A DNA stretch of 64,000 nt from positions 10,356,501-10,420,500 of the forward strand of contig NC_061140.1 of the NCBI RefSeq assembly GCF_905220365.1, in the 5' to 3' direction. The notes beneath the pieces were generated by a model. That model saw only the letters and a program-made list of their open reading frames with translations, made no database searches and was not told the origin of the DNA. Both the position numbers and the translations under genes were made by a program. Shown piece by piece: positions 33,916 to 44,741 of this stretch; position 1 is the first letter of the stretch; each line of letters starts with the position of its first letter. Source of the stretch: Vanessa cardui (Eukaryota > Arthropoda > Insecta > Lepidoptera > Nymphalidae).

Positions 33916-34479
33916 CATGTAATTTTTATTCATGAAATCATATCACAGATAATAATGTAGTCTATTGAAATATAATGTGATACAACTGTCATATTACTGT
34001 CTCCAAAAAGGCTCTGTATTCAAAAATAACTTATTTATATCAATACGTATAAATATACAATAACGACAAACATATACATATACGATACTGTCCGACAGTG
34101 AGGTACGGAAGGAGAAGACATGCTGGTTTGGTAACTTAGTCAACGGATTTTGATGTAGTTATAACTAACAGAAAGGATGATAAATGAATAAAATTTGTAA
34201 ATAATTATATTTAGGAAATTACTAAACGGTCAGTCACTGAATAACGAAGATGCTTATATAATAAGACTGTGCATTGTAACTTTTTTTAATTTTTAAAAAA
34301 AGTAAATTCTAATTAAATTTTGACGCTGACAAAACTTTAGGATAGATATCAAAACAATACAATACAAAATTTAATTTCACTAATTCCTTCAAAAGTTTAG
34401 CTTAAACTTTCTTATACTTTAGAATTTCGCCTTCTGTTAATTTCTGTCTTAATTAATTTAACATATTTATCATTATAAC
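33916..34479. other. unassigned AT-rich DNA
   Basis: Nothing certain; 34135-34170 has CAACGGATTTTGATGTAGTT, a short REP-I-like piece. Confidence 0.4.
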
Positions 34480-34745
34480 AAAGTAACAGTCGTTAAAGGT
34501 CCCACTAAGAACTTTCTGTCCCTTTGAGAAAAGGTTTCGAACTAATATCAGCACGCTGCTCGTGTGTACTTTGTGGATAAACATGTGGCAGCATTTTCTT
34601 TAAAATTAGAAACTTTCAAGTATTCTCACATATTTTTCTTTGTAACGCATGAAATGAAAATCAAGTACATAAAAATTCAATGGGCTCAAACCCAAGGAAG
34701 GACTCCTTGGGTTTGAGCCCGCAAACATAGTTTAAGATAACAACT
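34480..34745 (-). mobile_element. SINE-A, heavily decayed
   Basis: AAGTAACAGTCGTTAAAGGT, TCTGTCCCTTTGAGAAAAGG, AACATGTGGCAGCATTTTC and TTGGGTTTGAGCCCGCAAAC keep the minus-strand SINE-A order. Contains the hairpin at 34682-34720. Confidence 0.65.
34682..34720. repeat. 17-bp perfect inverted repeat over the SINE B box
   Basis: GGGCTCAAACCCAAGGA at 34682-34698, spacer AGGAC, then its exact reverse complement at 34704-34720. The right arm is the expected minus-strand B box region of SINE-A; the left arm is an inverted extra copy. Confidence 0.88.
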
Positions 34746-34764
34746 CTATGTATTATGTATAATT

Positions 34765-34962
34765 AATATTATAAACGTGGAAGTAGGTCTGTCTGTTTGT
34801 CACTCTTTCACGACTAAACCGCTGAACCGAATTTGATTAAATTTGGTATACAGCAAACTTGAACTCCAAGATAGGACATAGGCTATTTTTTTGCCTAACC
34901 CATGACAACCAAACACTCTTAAATGCGAATGAATCCGCGGGCGACTGCCAGTGTATTATAAT
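34765..34962 (+). repeat. REP-F copy
   Basis: AATATTATAAACGTGGAAGT, TCTGTCTGTTTGTCACTCTT, AAACCGCTGAACCG, AAATTTGGTATACAGC, ending GAATCCGCGGGCGACTGCCA. A 79-codon frame on it is repeat-derived. Confidence 0.75.
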
Positions 34963-35865
34963 GCTTAATTCTGCACACGATTTGGCCTTATACGAAAAGT
35001 ATGAACAACTTCCAGCCAATTTAAACACAGCGAGTAAGACGACTCGAAAGTTGCTCTGCTACAGATGTCACAAACACTCGGAGACCGAGTCTACTTAACT
35101 GATTGTTAAAGAGAAATATTCCTTCGAAAGTTTTAACTTCAGTACGGCATATCCGATTCGAGAATTAGGAATTAATTTAGAATTAATCTGTATTATCAGG
35201 CTTGGCTAAATGGTTAGAGAAAATTGTTTAACAACAAAAAATACTACGTTATGTACATACTTTGTTTTAATGTACTGGTTTTTATAATTTCCACAATAGC
35301 GATCATATTAATGGAGCGAAAATCATCGCTAAAAAAAATATCAATAAAAATATTAACTCACGAAATGCCCCCGAAAGAATGGGGCTGGCAGTGCGTTTTT
35401 CAACAAACAACTTAAAACTGTCAGTTTAAGCATTTAATGATCCAATTTGCAGCGCATTTAGCCGCTGAATATCCGAACAAGCTGTGGCCAGTAATAAAGC
35501 GTTATGGTGATGAACGGAAAAGCGGATTACACATAATCAATGTTTAATGTCGCCAGCGATCACGTAATTTGAAACAGTTCGGTTTAATTTTGGTTGTTCA
35601 ATAAATAGGTGTGATTATAAAGTGTTAGCTTTATTTAATTTTAATGTGTGCGTCAGTATGGATTTTGTTAATTTTAAATGTGTTGTCATATTTCTGATTC
35701 GCAGTTATTATTTGAAATGGTAGCGGATTTTTAAATTAGGTTATATTTTATAAAATGACTAGGCGAATTCACAAATGAGACTCCCAATGGGAAGTCGAAT
35801 CCACCCCATATAGACATTTTCACCGCAAGAAGTATCAACTATTACCTTTTAATACTTTTAATACC
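34963..35865. other. unassigned; mixed-composition block 35290-35600
   Basis: 35290-35600 contains GCCCCCGAAAGAATGGGGCT, GCATTTAGCCGCTGAATATC and AATGTCGCCAGCGATCACGT, matches no repeat here and has no long frame. Candidate conserved non-coding DNA. Confidence 0.4.
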
Positions 35866-36041
35866 TTCATAATTAAGACGTCACTGACCTTGGGAACTAA
35901 GATCTTTCAACGCTCGTGCGTATAGTTACACTGCCTTCAGTCTTCAAACCGGAATACACCAATACTAATTGTATCTGTTTGGCGGTAGGGAGAGGAATGG
36001 GCGGTATCTGAATGACTTGAACAAAGCCTAACCACCGAGTA
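35866..36041 (+). repeat. REP-B, 3' half, diverged
   Basis: GACCTTGGGAACTAAGATCT, GTTACACTGCCTTCAGTCTT, CAAACCGGAATACACCAATA, AACAAAGCCTAACCACCGAG. Confidence 0.7.
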
Positions 36042-37500
36042 TAGTTAAGTTAGATACTTTATTGAAAAGTTATTTCTGTGTTTAGATACTTTCATTTTCT
36101 TCCGTCTTGCTTGTATGAGGGTGTGCGTAGGTATAAACTTATATAACAGGCCCTCCACTGGGTAACATTATGATTAAAGATTATATTAGTTACATATATG
36201 AATTTTCATATCGACTCTGTATATAATGATAAAATTCTTGATTTTTGAACATGCATTAAACCAAATTATGACAAAAAGTAGGATGCAAAAGTATTGCACC
36301 TTTGGCATTGTTCATTTTGTTTCGAAAAGTTTTCATTTAAATAAAACAAAAATGAATGCTAATAGTAAATTTAATGACACATCATCACAGTTGAATATAC
36401 ATTCCACGACGTGTCAAAATTGTTTCTAATTGTCTACTTTGACAAAGCACGTTTTTTTTAATTGATCTGAATATTCCATTTATTCCTTTAACTTTTTGAG
36501 ATTTAAAATTCCTCTGAAGAGTCCATTTACATGTTTTCACTTATGTGTGTCTTCTCTGTAACTTTGTGAATGTGCAGGTAAATTATATTATGCTCATATA
36601 CTCAATATTGTATTTATAATATTAGTATCGGGGAAATCATTAATTGTATTGTTATACAGTTAGTCTAACGACTTGCTGTAATTAAATGCTCTGGGAACGG
36701 CAGCTGAGCTCCAATCGTTGACCACCCAATAGCAACGCAGACTATTACCTCTTAGAATGCTAATATATTTATGGAGATAATTGACTACATACTAGGGACT
36801 TATTTAATTTATGTATATAATATCTAAAAATTACTTGTTTAAATGGTCACATTTTGAAATACAAAATTTATTACGATGCGTTCAGTGGTAAACACATCGT
36901 AAGGAAAACATTATTGCATGTGTCGCAATGAGTAGCTTGTGTAAGGTCCATATCGTCACTAACGCCGAAATGGTGCTTTGGGAAATGTGGTTTAGTAACC
37001 TAACTATAAACTTCATTTCCCAAAAGTACCATATTGGCGCTTTAGCCTTTCTTCTTTTCTACTGTTATTTCGAATTATTTTTCTCGATGACCTTTGCCAG
37101 CTGTGGAATATTTACTGGTTCTATGTTATGTTGTAAAAGTATTGGAACTGAACTTATTTAATTCACATCTCATTACATATATTGTTATTATTATTGTACT
37201 TTTTTAAAAGGGATTTATTTACTTGCAAGCATTGCTGAAGTCCAAGTGCTTTAGTTTTTTGTTTCAGATTGTGCAAGGAGTTTATTATACCTTCATGTTT
37301 TTAAATAATTATGAAATGTGTAGAAAGTTATACGTTATATCATAGTAGGTAACTTAATTAGTACAGTAATAGTAGGTAGTATTTTGTAATTTTATGAAAA
37401 ATCTAAAGAAATCTAAAAGTACGCGTTAATTTTCAACTTTATTTTTGTAAAACGAGAGACAAGACCTTCGCTCATGAAGTATATTCTTCCCTTTATATTA
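36042..37500. other. unassigned DNA with a short SINE-A-like scrap
   Basis: At 36872-36926, GTTCAGTGGTAAACACATCG then TAAGGAAAAC and GCATGTGTCGC resemble the SINE-A body. Otherwise no repeat or gene; 67- and 77-codon frames are not family-like. Confidence 0.35.
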
Positions 37501-37660
37501 TTATCAAAGCAATCTCAGATGTTATATCTTTTGTGACTGTAATTGCATTGATCACTTACCATTGAAACCAGAACACAGCAATTCAGAGCATTGGTTTGCC
37601 AGTATAATTTAATTGATAAGTGATTGGCGTCCATTAAGATGGGCCTGTACCAAGAAATAA
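37501..37660 (+). repeat. REP-B, badly decayed
   Basis: CTTTTGTGACTGTAATTGCA, AACCAGAACACAGCAATTCA, GTTTGCCAGTATAA and GATGGGCCTGTACCAAG follow the REP-B order at low identity. Confidence 0.4.
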
Positions 37661-37751
37661 AAAATAATATACTTCTAATGTACTGTGAAAATATATTCCT
37701 TGCAGTCTTTCAACTAAATTGCCATTGAATATAATGGTTTTATTTTATACT

Positions 37752-37880
37752 AGCGATCCGCACTGGCTTCGCACGGAGGTCAAGCTAATACTAATACTAA
37801 ATATACTACAGACTGTCTTACAATGTTCACAGTATTTCAGTTACTAGACTATTCGTTTATTTGCTCTGCAAATACTGGCC
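37752..37880 (-). repeat. REP-I, 3' end
   Basis: CTAGCGATCCGCACTGGCTT then CGCACGGAGGTCAAGC, and AATACTAAATATACTACAGA with CTGTCTTACAATG, is the reversed REP-I terminus. Confidence 0.65.
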
Positions 37881-39949
37881 GTAACACTAAATCTAGCATG
37901 ATTTCTTTATTGATTAAATTATAGTCTATTCCAATGGGAAGAGGAGAAAAGGTAAATAAACAACTTTGACCTTGAATTGATATGTCATTTGCGTTCGACT
38001 AGTGAGGTAAAAATAATTGAATGAATGGGTAATTAATGCTAAAGAACGATATATTTTTTTTGTGATTTAAAAAGAAATTTTCCGTTTAAACAAAGTCAGG
38101 TCGTAATAAAAAACTTCAGAGAATTCCGAATATGCATCCGTGCACATGATACGAAAGATGAGAGACGAATGTCTTTCTTAACATTGTATTATTTTTAAAA
38201 CTATAAAATTGCTATGCACAAAACTGATCTACATTTCGAGATAAGAGATTATTTTTAAGTAAAATAATTCTTTTAACATTTTTGGTAAAAATATTATTTT
38301 TATGTAAAAACCTTACTGTATAAAAATAACTTTTTTATCTATCGTTAGGTAACTTTTTACGTTTCTAACAAATAATTCATATTATATATTACAACCAATT
38401 AAATAAATATATTTACAAAAAAATATCTATAATGAATTTTAAAACTAAAATAATATATTTTTTATCTGTATAAATTCATTCGTCTACATTCGTTTAGCGA
38501 ACATGCCTAGTTGAGGCCACTATTTTTAATATTCGTCATCGAGAAATGGCGTCTTGAATGTCGACAAAACTGTTTTCGTTACTTTGGAAGTGAAATTAAA
38601 GTGGATCTATGTAGTTTAGTGAAATATTGTTGTATTACAAATTAAGATATATTAATCAAGAACTGTTTGTAGTTAATCTTATAGTGGAATTGTCAATAAA
38701 ACACTTGTGATATTGAAAAATACGGTATGTTTTGAATGTTTCCTTTTGTCATTGGAATGGACTATAAGTTATTTTAATTTTAATTAATTAATCTTTTAAT
38801 TAAGTTCATTCGATATTTTATAATAGACAGTTCGTTCGTTCTTGTAGGAAGTCCAAATATAATTGTTCTATTTTATTATGATTAAGTTTGAAATAAAAGT
38901 GAAACAGAACGCTAGTGTATACCGTTTCAGCGTTCTGTAATAAATACTTTATCCTCTTTATGACAAATGTCTGCTATTGGTCGCACAAGCTGACGAGAAG
39001 ACACAAATGACCAATAACAATCTAGTAATATTATCTTTGTCTTTAATTAGCTTATTTTATGCAAAAAAAAACTAGATTATTCTTATTGTCAAGAGAATTA
39101 AAAGACAGGCATTTTATCGTCGTGTCAACTGTCAATGATATTCTAGACGTTCTAAATTTAAATCTTTTCTATTTAATTAACTTAAGCCTAAAATAGGCCA
39201 GACATTTTCAAAGTCTAACCATTTGAAGGGTGAACGCGAAAGTTACAACTATTCAGATAATTTAATTTATTATCTTAAATTGATTGTTTTAATAAAAATA
39301 AGATTATAAGTGAATGTTACTTTTATGATTTAGACAATCCGTCCGAACATAACGCTGCTTTGTGAATACTGTTTAAAAACAGTATTTTTCATGGCCTCAT
39401 TCCGAGGATTATCTGAAGCCGGCGTCCGCCTCGTCCTCGAATTCATTTGTTTTTTTTTTCCTCACTCGAAACTTAATACCAGAAATACCGGCCAGTTTGT
39501 AGCGCTTACCGTCGCACGCTTTTTGAATTTTCACGTAAAAATGAATTTAATAGGAGCTCAAGTTGAAATTTTAAGCGTTTCTAATTAGCATTTCCGTGGG
39601 CGTGTAATTTTTTCACGTAGAGGAGGTAATTTATTATATTATTGTTGTTTAACCGCTTGTGTTTTTGTACTTAAAATTAAATATTTATTTATAAATAAGG
39701 ATATAATATTAAAATTGCTTCGTATTGTTATTAATTTAAATCCTTAATGTAATTATGTATTGTTATATTGGTTTAAAGTATGTAAATAAATAAATTTATT
39801 TTAAGTGTTATTTTCATTTTATGTAAGTTGGGTACTTAACATTATAATATATTTACAATTAATAAAATTAAAAATAAATCAATGTTAACAAACGTTACGT
39901 TGTTAGTAAATATTTGTTAATATTTGTTGTTCATAGTAATTAAAAATAT
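37881..39949. other. unassigned AT-rich DNA, 2.1 kb
   Basis: No repeat family or gene. A 10-bp stem (ACAGAACGCT, 38904-38913, with its reverse complement at 38939-38948) occurs in AT-rich context. 39380-39560 is GC-richer with a 65-codon frame of no recognised family. Confidence 0.35.
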
Positions 39950-40065
39950 CTAAATTAATATTATGAATGCAAAAGTATAACTGCCCGTGTGTTGCTCTTC
40001 CACAAAAAATTGAATCGAATTTGATGAGATTAGGTATACGCCAAGGAAGGATATACATTTCTATA
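39950..40065 (+). repeat. REP-F, 5' half, diverged
   Basis: AATTAATATTATGAATGCAA, CCCGTGTGTTGCTCTTCCAC, TTGAATCGAATTTGATGAGA then TTAGGTATACG. Confidence 0.55.
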
Positions 40066-40233
40066 CAAATACTTTCCAGTTTTATTAAACATTTTATTAA
40101 TTAAAAATATACAACAGTATAAAATCACATAAATAAAAAATACGTGTATTATTGAATTTACGATTTTAACAAACAAGGATGAATTGCGTAACCATAATAA
40201 CCAACACTAAAAACGCTAAATTAATGAAATCAC

Positions 40234-40312
40234 TAACTACTGCTACTACTAACTACTGCTACTACTAACTACTGCTACTACTAACTACTGCTACTACTAA
40301 CTACTACTAATA
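40234..40312 (+). repeat. minisatellite, 16-bp unit
   Basis: TAACTACTGCTACTAC repeated four times without change (40234-40297), then a partial fifth unit. Flanking DNA is single-copy in appearance. Confidence 0.95.
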
Positions 40313-40903
40313 ATACCACACATAAGTGGATGAAATTGTTCGTTGTTTTACAACAGACACTGTCAGCTAAAAAAAAGATATCATTTAGCTTAGAGACAAT
40401 AATGCTTTAGCCTTTATATTTTTCTATCCTTTCAAAAAATGGTATTACAAGGTTTCAGATTATGTCAATCAATAAGGACACTTATTATCATAGCCAACAT
40501 AATATAATAAGGTAACTGACAATTAAATGAATCATAAAAAAACTATCTGATAAAATATCGGAGAAACTAGTCGTTTTTAATCGTTTCAAAATGCCCGTCA
40601 AAAATATAAAGAAATACAATTCCAAATTCAAATTTAGTTGACGATTTTCATATAAAAATAAACTTTATACCGTCATATCAACTGCAACACAATTTAAATA
40701 GCAGTCGAACATAAAAGAGTCATAAAAGTCGTTTCGGGAAAAGTTTACACAATTCTTCGATTTTCTGAACCATTTCCTATTAGAAACTAATAATAGAAGT
40801 GGGATGGAAATCCCGTATCGAGACTTATAACGCCTCCAAAACTCTTTTGTAGTGAAAATTAAACTAGACTTTTTTGTAATGTTTTCTTATTATAAATAAA
40901 TAA
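40313..40903. other. unassigned AT-rich DNA
   Basis: Nothing recognised. Confidence 0.4.
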
Positions 40904-41127
40904 ATATGAGACAACATCACAGACATTACTCTGATCCCAATGTAAGTAGCTGAAGCACTTGTGTTATGGAAATCAGAAGTAACGACGTACCACAAACACT
41001 CAGACCCAAGACAACATAGAAAACTAATGGTAATCTACATCGACTCGGCCGGGAATCGAACCCGGGACCTCAGAGTGGCGTACCCATGAAAACCGGTGTA
41101 CACACCACTCGACCACAGAGGTCGTCA
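40904..41127 (-). mobile_element. SINE-C, best copy, perfect A and B boxes
   Basis: On the minus strand the A box is TGGTCGAGTGG (complement of 41105-41115) and the B box GGTTCGATTCC (complement of 41052-41062). Both fit the pol III internal promoter consensus exactly. The head is followed by GAGTCGATGTAGATTACC, the body and the CACAAGTGCTTCAGC tail. This copy defines the family as tRNA-derived. Confidence 0.9.
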
Positions 41128-41234
41128 AATTATTCAATATTAAGTTTGTAATTGTGTTTGTAATAATTCGTTCAGGTTTTATCCGTTATTGTCAAAAGAC
41201 TGTTGAAAAAAAATCTGCTTTTATCCTTATATAT

Positions 41235-41290
41235 ACTTGGTGCTTCGTGTAAGCCTATTTAATGAACCACCCATAACTTCTACAGCCAAG
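41235..41290 (-). repeat. REP-B, terminal scrap
   Basis: CTTGGTGCTTCGTGTAAGCC then AACCACCCATAACTTCTACA resembles the first 55 bp of minus-strand REP-B. Confidence 0.4.
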
Positions 41291-41392
41291 AAAGGAATAC
41301 CGAATGGATGCGTCTTAGCCAGAGGCACAGATCATCTTAGTTTTCATAGACCATTAAAAGTAAAAATGTAACAACTATAATATATATATATA

Positions 41393-42952
41393 TTGTATTA
41401 TAAGGAATACTACGATCAACTAATGAACGAGGAGTTTTCGAGTAAAAAAATGCCCCATATGCCGCCTGTTGAAGGGCCTATAAAATGTATAGTAGAGGAG
41501 GAGGTGAGCAAGGCTATATCAAAAATGAAACACCATAAGACCACTGGTCCCGACCAGATCCCAGCAGATCTCTGGAAGAAGCTGAAGGAATCTGCCACAC
41601 CCTGGCTCACAAAGCTTTTTAACGCTATTATTAAAGATGGCAAGATCCCTGAATCCTGGCGTAACAGCATTCTATCACCAATATATAAACAAAAAGGGGA
41701 CATTGCGAATTGCGGAAACTACAGGGGCATAAAACTCACGTCACACACACTAAAACTGTTTGAAAGGATCATCGCTGCACGCATTAATGACTGTACTCGT
41801 ATAACTGAGAACCAATATGGCTTCACATCTGGCAAATCTACCATCGATGCCATTCAGTTAATTAGAGTTGTGATGGAGAAACACCGTTCAAACAAAGAAA
41901 ATCTGTATCTCCTGTTCATCGACCTAGAAAAGGCTTTTGATAGGGTACCCAGAAATCTAGTTTGGCAGGCTATGAGAGCTCAAAACATCCCGGAGTACTA
42001 TGTGACACTAGCGCAAGATATGTACACAAACACCATGACGCGCGTCAAAAGCCCAGCGGGACTTGGCGAGCCCTTCCACGTAAACGTAGGAGTACACCAG
42101 GGATCTGCCTTAAGCCCATTGTTATTCAACCTGTGCATGGACTACATCACGCGAGACATCCAAAAGCCAGTACCAGAGTGTATACTTTACGCAGACGACA
42201 TAGTCCTAGTAGCGAAAAATGCACAAAGCCTACAGGAAACACTTAACCGGTGGGTGACACAAATCGAAAACCATGGGCTACGCATTAGTCGAAGTAAGAC
42301 CGAATATTTGGAATGTGACTATGGAGGGACAGAAGAGACGGGATGTAATATTTACATAGACAACCGCGCACTACCCAAAGTAGACAACTTCAAGTATCTT
42401 GGGTCTGTGCTTACTACTGATGCAAATATCGATAAAGACGTGGACCACCGCATCAAAACCGCCTGGATAAAATGGAAATCGCTTTCGGGTGTTCTCTGTG
42501 ACCGTAGAATGCCTATTCGTGTAAAGGGAAAAGTGTACAAAACAGTAGTACGCCCATCCATGACTTATGGGGCAGAGTGTTGGACCATCAAAAAGACACA
42601 CGAACAACAACTGCATACAAACGAGATGAAAATGCTTAGATGGGCGGGAGGAATAACCCGGCTGGACAAAGTAAGGAATGAGTATGTCAGGGGATCGTTC
42701 AAGATAACACCGATTGTCGAAAAACTGAAAGAATGTCGACTGCGCTGGTACGGCCATATCCTGAGACGTGACGATGACCATCCCATCAAGAAAGCCTTAA
42801 ATATCCCGGACCGACCACGGAGAAGAGGGCGACCGCCCGCAACCTGGTGGTCAAACATGCAAAAAGAGGCCCAGAAAGAGAATCTGAGTACACCGACGAG
42901 TCAGAACAGAGCTCTCTGGCGCAGACGTACAAGGAGACCCGACCCCAGCTGA
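41393..42952 (+). CDS. RTE-type reverse transcriptase, N-terminus missing
   Basis: The 519-codon open frame encodes the RNA-directed DNA polymerase of an RTE-clade retrotransposon, which copies element RNA at a nicked target. Visible motifs, numbered from the TTG at 41393: GNYRGIKLTSHTLKLFERI (108-126), LLFIDLEKAFDRVP with catalytic Asp177 (173-186), HQGSALSPLLF (235-245) and YADD with Asp268/269 (266-269). The RTE-typical C-terminal region holds MTYGAECW, RLRWYGHILRRD and RPRRRGRPPATWW (about 390-486). The first codons (TTG TAT TAT AA) lie in the target duplication, not the element; the first ATG is at 41423. The endonuclease domain is missing, so it is not autonomous. All polymerase residues look intact; expression is unproven. 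Confidence 0.93.
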   Translation: MYYKEYYDQLMNEEFSSKKMPHMPPVEGPIKCIVEEEVSKAISKMKHHKTTGPDQIPADLWKKLKESATPWLTKLFNAIIKDGKIPESWRNSILSPIYKQKGDIANCGNYRGIKLTSHTLKLFERIIAARINDCTRITENQYGFTSGKSTIDAIQLIRVVMEKHRSNKENLYLLFIDLEKAFDRVPRNLVWQAMRAQNIPEYYVTLAQDMYTNTMTRVKSPAGLGEPFHVNVGVHQGSALSPLLFNLCMDYITRDIQKPVPECILYADDIVLVAKNAQSLQETLNRWVTQIENHGLRISRSKTEYLECDYGGTEETGCNIYIDNRALPKVDNFKYLGSVLTTDANIDKDVDHRIKTAWIKWKSLSGVLCDRRMPIRVKGKVYKTVVRPSMTYGAECWTIKKTHEQQLHTNEMKMLRWAGGITRLDKVRNEYVRGSFKITPIVEKLKECRLRWYGHILRRDDDHPIKKALNIPDRPRRRGRPPATWWSNMQKEAQKENLSTPTSQNRALWRRRTRRPDPS

Positions 42953-42980
42953 ACTGGGAAGAGGGTTTTGGACAAAGAAG
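41404..42980 (+). mobile_element. RTE-clade LINE insertion, 5'-truncated, 12-bp target duplication
   Basis: A 1,577-bp non-LTR retrotransposon body bracketed by perfect 12-bp repeats ATTGTATTATAA at 41392-41403 and 42981-42992. The upstream half of a full RTE element, with the apurinic-type endonuclease, is absent. That is the usual product of incomplete target-primed reverse transcription. The short 3' region after the stop ends GACAAAGAAG. Unbroken frame and perfect duplication mean a recent insertion. It sits between a TA tract and a decayed SINE-A. Confidence 0.93.
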
Positions 42981-42999
42981 ATTGTATTATAATGTAAAT

Positions 43000-43256
43000 A
43001 CTAAGCTGGACTAAGTTACCTCTCTTTTAAGGAGGGGTTTTAGGGTTTATTCTCCAATGCGGATTGCTGGACATATGACAAATTTTCATTTAAATTACTA
43101 TATTGATACATGTAGGTTTCTTAACGATGTCTTCCTTCGACGCCAAACGCGAAAGGAATTGAAAAACAAATTTATTACAGTTGGTGCTTGTCTGAGCTTG
43201 AACCCACAGTCATTGGTTAAGATGCACAGGTCCTATCCCCTGGGCTACTTCGAAAC
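43000..43256 (-). mobile_element. SINE-A, decayed
   Basis: Minus-strand order is kept: CTCTCTTTTAAGGAGGGGTT, CCAATGCGGATTGCTGGACA, ACATGTAGGTTTCTTAACGA, TGAACCCACAGTCATTGGTT, then CCCCTGGGCTACTTCG at the A-box end. It is much more diverged than neighbouring copies and older than the adjacent RTE insertion. Confidence 0.65.
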
Positions 43257-43274
43257 AACATTAACATAGGCAAC

Positions 43275-43592
43275 TGTGCAGTGGGGAGAAGACAGCAGCG
43301 CTATGCACAACTTTTCCTCCCGCTGTAAACGCCGCCAGGAGTATAGGGGTTATCTGTACCCCGGGAAGTCCTCTAGCTTGGAAGCCCATGATGGGCCAAC
43401 CGTTTTAGCGTCACGGTAGAATGCGCAAGCGATCCCGTGATACCCCCCCGTAGAGACGGAGTGGATACCGATGGTTTTTTAGTGGGTATTCCGGTGCCTT
43501 CAGCGCCGGTGAACCACACATTCGCCACCCCCTTTCCAAAATCATGTGGAGGAAACAGGTAATGCTTTTTTCCATCACGAAAAAAAGGCAAC
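43275..43592. repeat. GC-rich block, probable LINE 3' region
   Basis: A 320-bp block markedly richer in GC than anything around it: GTACCCCGGGAAGTCCTCTA, GGCCAACCGTTTTAGCGTCA, ACCCCCCCGTAGAGACGGAG, TTTTTTAGTGGGTATTCCGG. I recall very similar text from the 3' untranslated part of lepidopteran non-LTR elements, but no protein remnant is present to prove it. The 72-codon minus frame is not convincing. Confidence 0.5.
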
Positions 43593-44436
43593 TACTGTAT
43601 AATTATTATTAATTGTTTATAGTCAAAAATAGAACGAGGTGTCCATTTGCCAGTCTGCAAAAACATACAAAAACCCCGCATAAATAAGAATACTTACTTT
43701 ATACAATAACAAAATATCTATTAATAAATCGTAGACATAATATATTTGTACATATTATAAAAATGATGAATGAAAATGAAGAAAGATATCATACTAATGA
43801 CATTAATTCAGTAATAACGTCCAATATTCGATATTAGATAAATAACGTCCCATCAATACAAGTATTATCCTAACGAGTGTGTAGGCCGTAACAATTAAAT
43901 ATACCGTGTTATATTGAATAATACTGTAATTCTCTGACCTCTTCGAAAAGCGTATTAATACCACTTATTTAATAGTTCCGAATATCTACAGTATTCATGT
44001 TTTTGGTTATCTTGAAAGTCGAATTAATTTGCGATTTTGTTGGAACTTGTTACGTTATTCTCCTGTGTCAAATTACATACACCATTACTTAGGGATGTCG
44101 TTATTTACAAGCTCCTCCTTGATACTTATTGTCGATGACGCGTTGATAATTTGAAAGGTCGTTGTTGACCTTGCTCGATTGGGCGTTTCCTACAAATATG
44201 CCGCGCGGAAACCTTCAACCCATGTGCTCAGTATTTGCGGAGATAAATGTCATGGGTCCGTTCAGCATACCGTCTCGTACCAGATTGATTTAATACGGGC
44301 CATAGAGCATGCATCGCGATTTTTATGGCGAGGAAATAAAACGGTTAGAAATATAAGAAATTGTGATAATCGAATTTATAGGACTATAAAAGGTAACAAT
44401 GACAAATCTTTAGACTACCTTGCATGACTATATCAA
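43593..44436. other. unassigned; mixed-composition block 44090-44350
   Basis: 43593-44080 is AT-rich. 44090-44350 is mixed (TTGGGCGTTTCCTACAAATA, GCCGCGCGGAAACCTTCAAC) with an 82-codon frame at 44179 starting at TTG that I do not recognise. Candidate conserved DNA or unknown coding piece. Confidence 0.35.
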
Positions 44437-44645
44437 TTTCAAAATACATTTTATTCAACTAGGCTTTTACAAGAACTTATGAATCGTCATTGAACAACTA
44501 TATTAAGTGAAAATAACGGTTCGGAATGTAGATTCTACGGAGAAGAACTGGCAAGAAACTCCATAGTTGCTCTTTTTCAACATTTAAAAATACATGTCAT
44601 GTTAGGTAAATACATGTCATGTTGTTAATAATAATTTAGTAAGAA
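44437..44645 (+). repeat. REP-E copy, short
   Basis: TTCAACTAGGCTTTTACAAG, AATCGTCATTGAACAACTAT, ACGGTTCGGAATGTAGATTC, AAGAACTGGCAAGAAACTCC, then a direct TACATGTCATGTTRG-type duplication at its 3' end (44591-44628). Confidence 0.75.
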
Positions 44646-44741
44646 TATGTGAAGTTACTTTGTGCGAAATCTGGCACGACTGATTGACCTATCTATCCTG
44701 AACCAGTTTAATTTTTTTTTATTTCTTATAAGTACGATACA

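Noticed and set aside
40234..40312. CRISPR-like array of short repeats
   Set aside because: Units are directly abutting with no spacers, in an animal genome; it is a minisatellite.
42371..42858. Antisense frames of 97 and 136 codons within the RTE
   Set aside because: They are shadows opposite the intact reverse transcriptase frame, which carries the real motifs.
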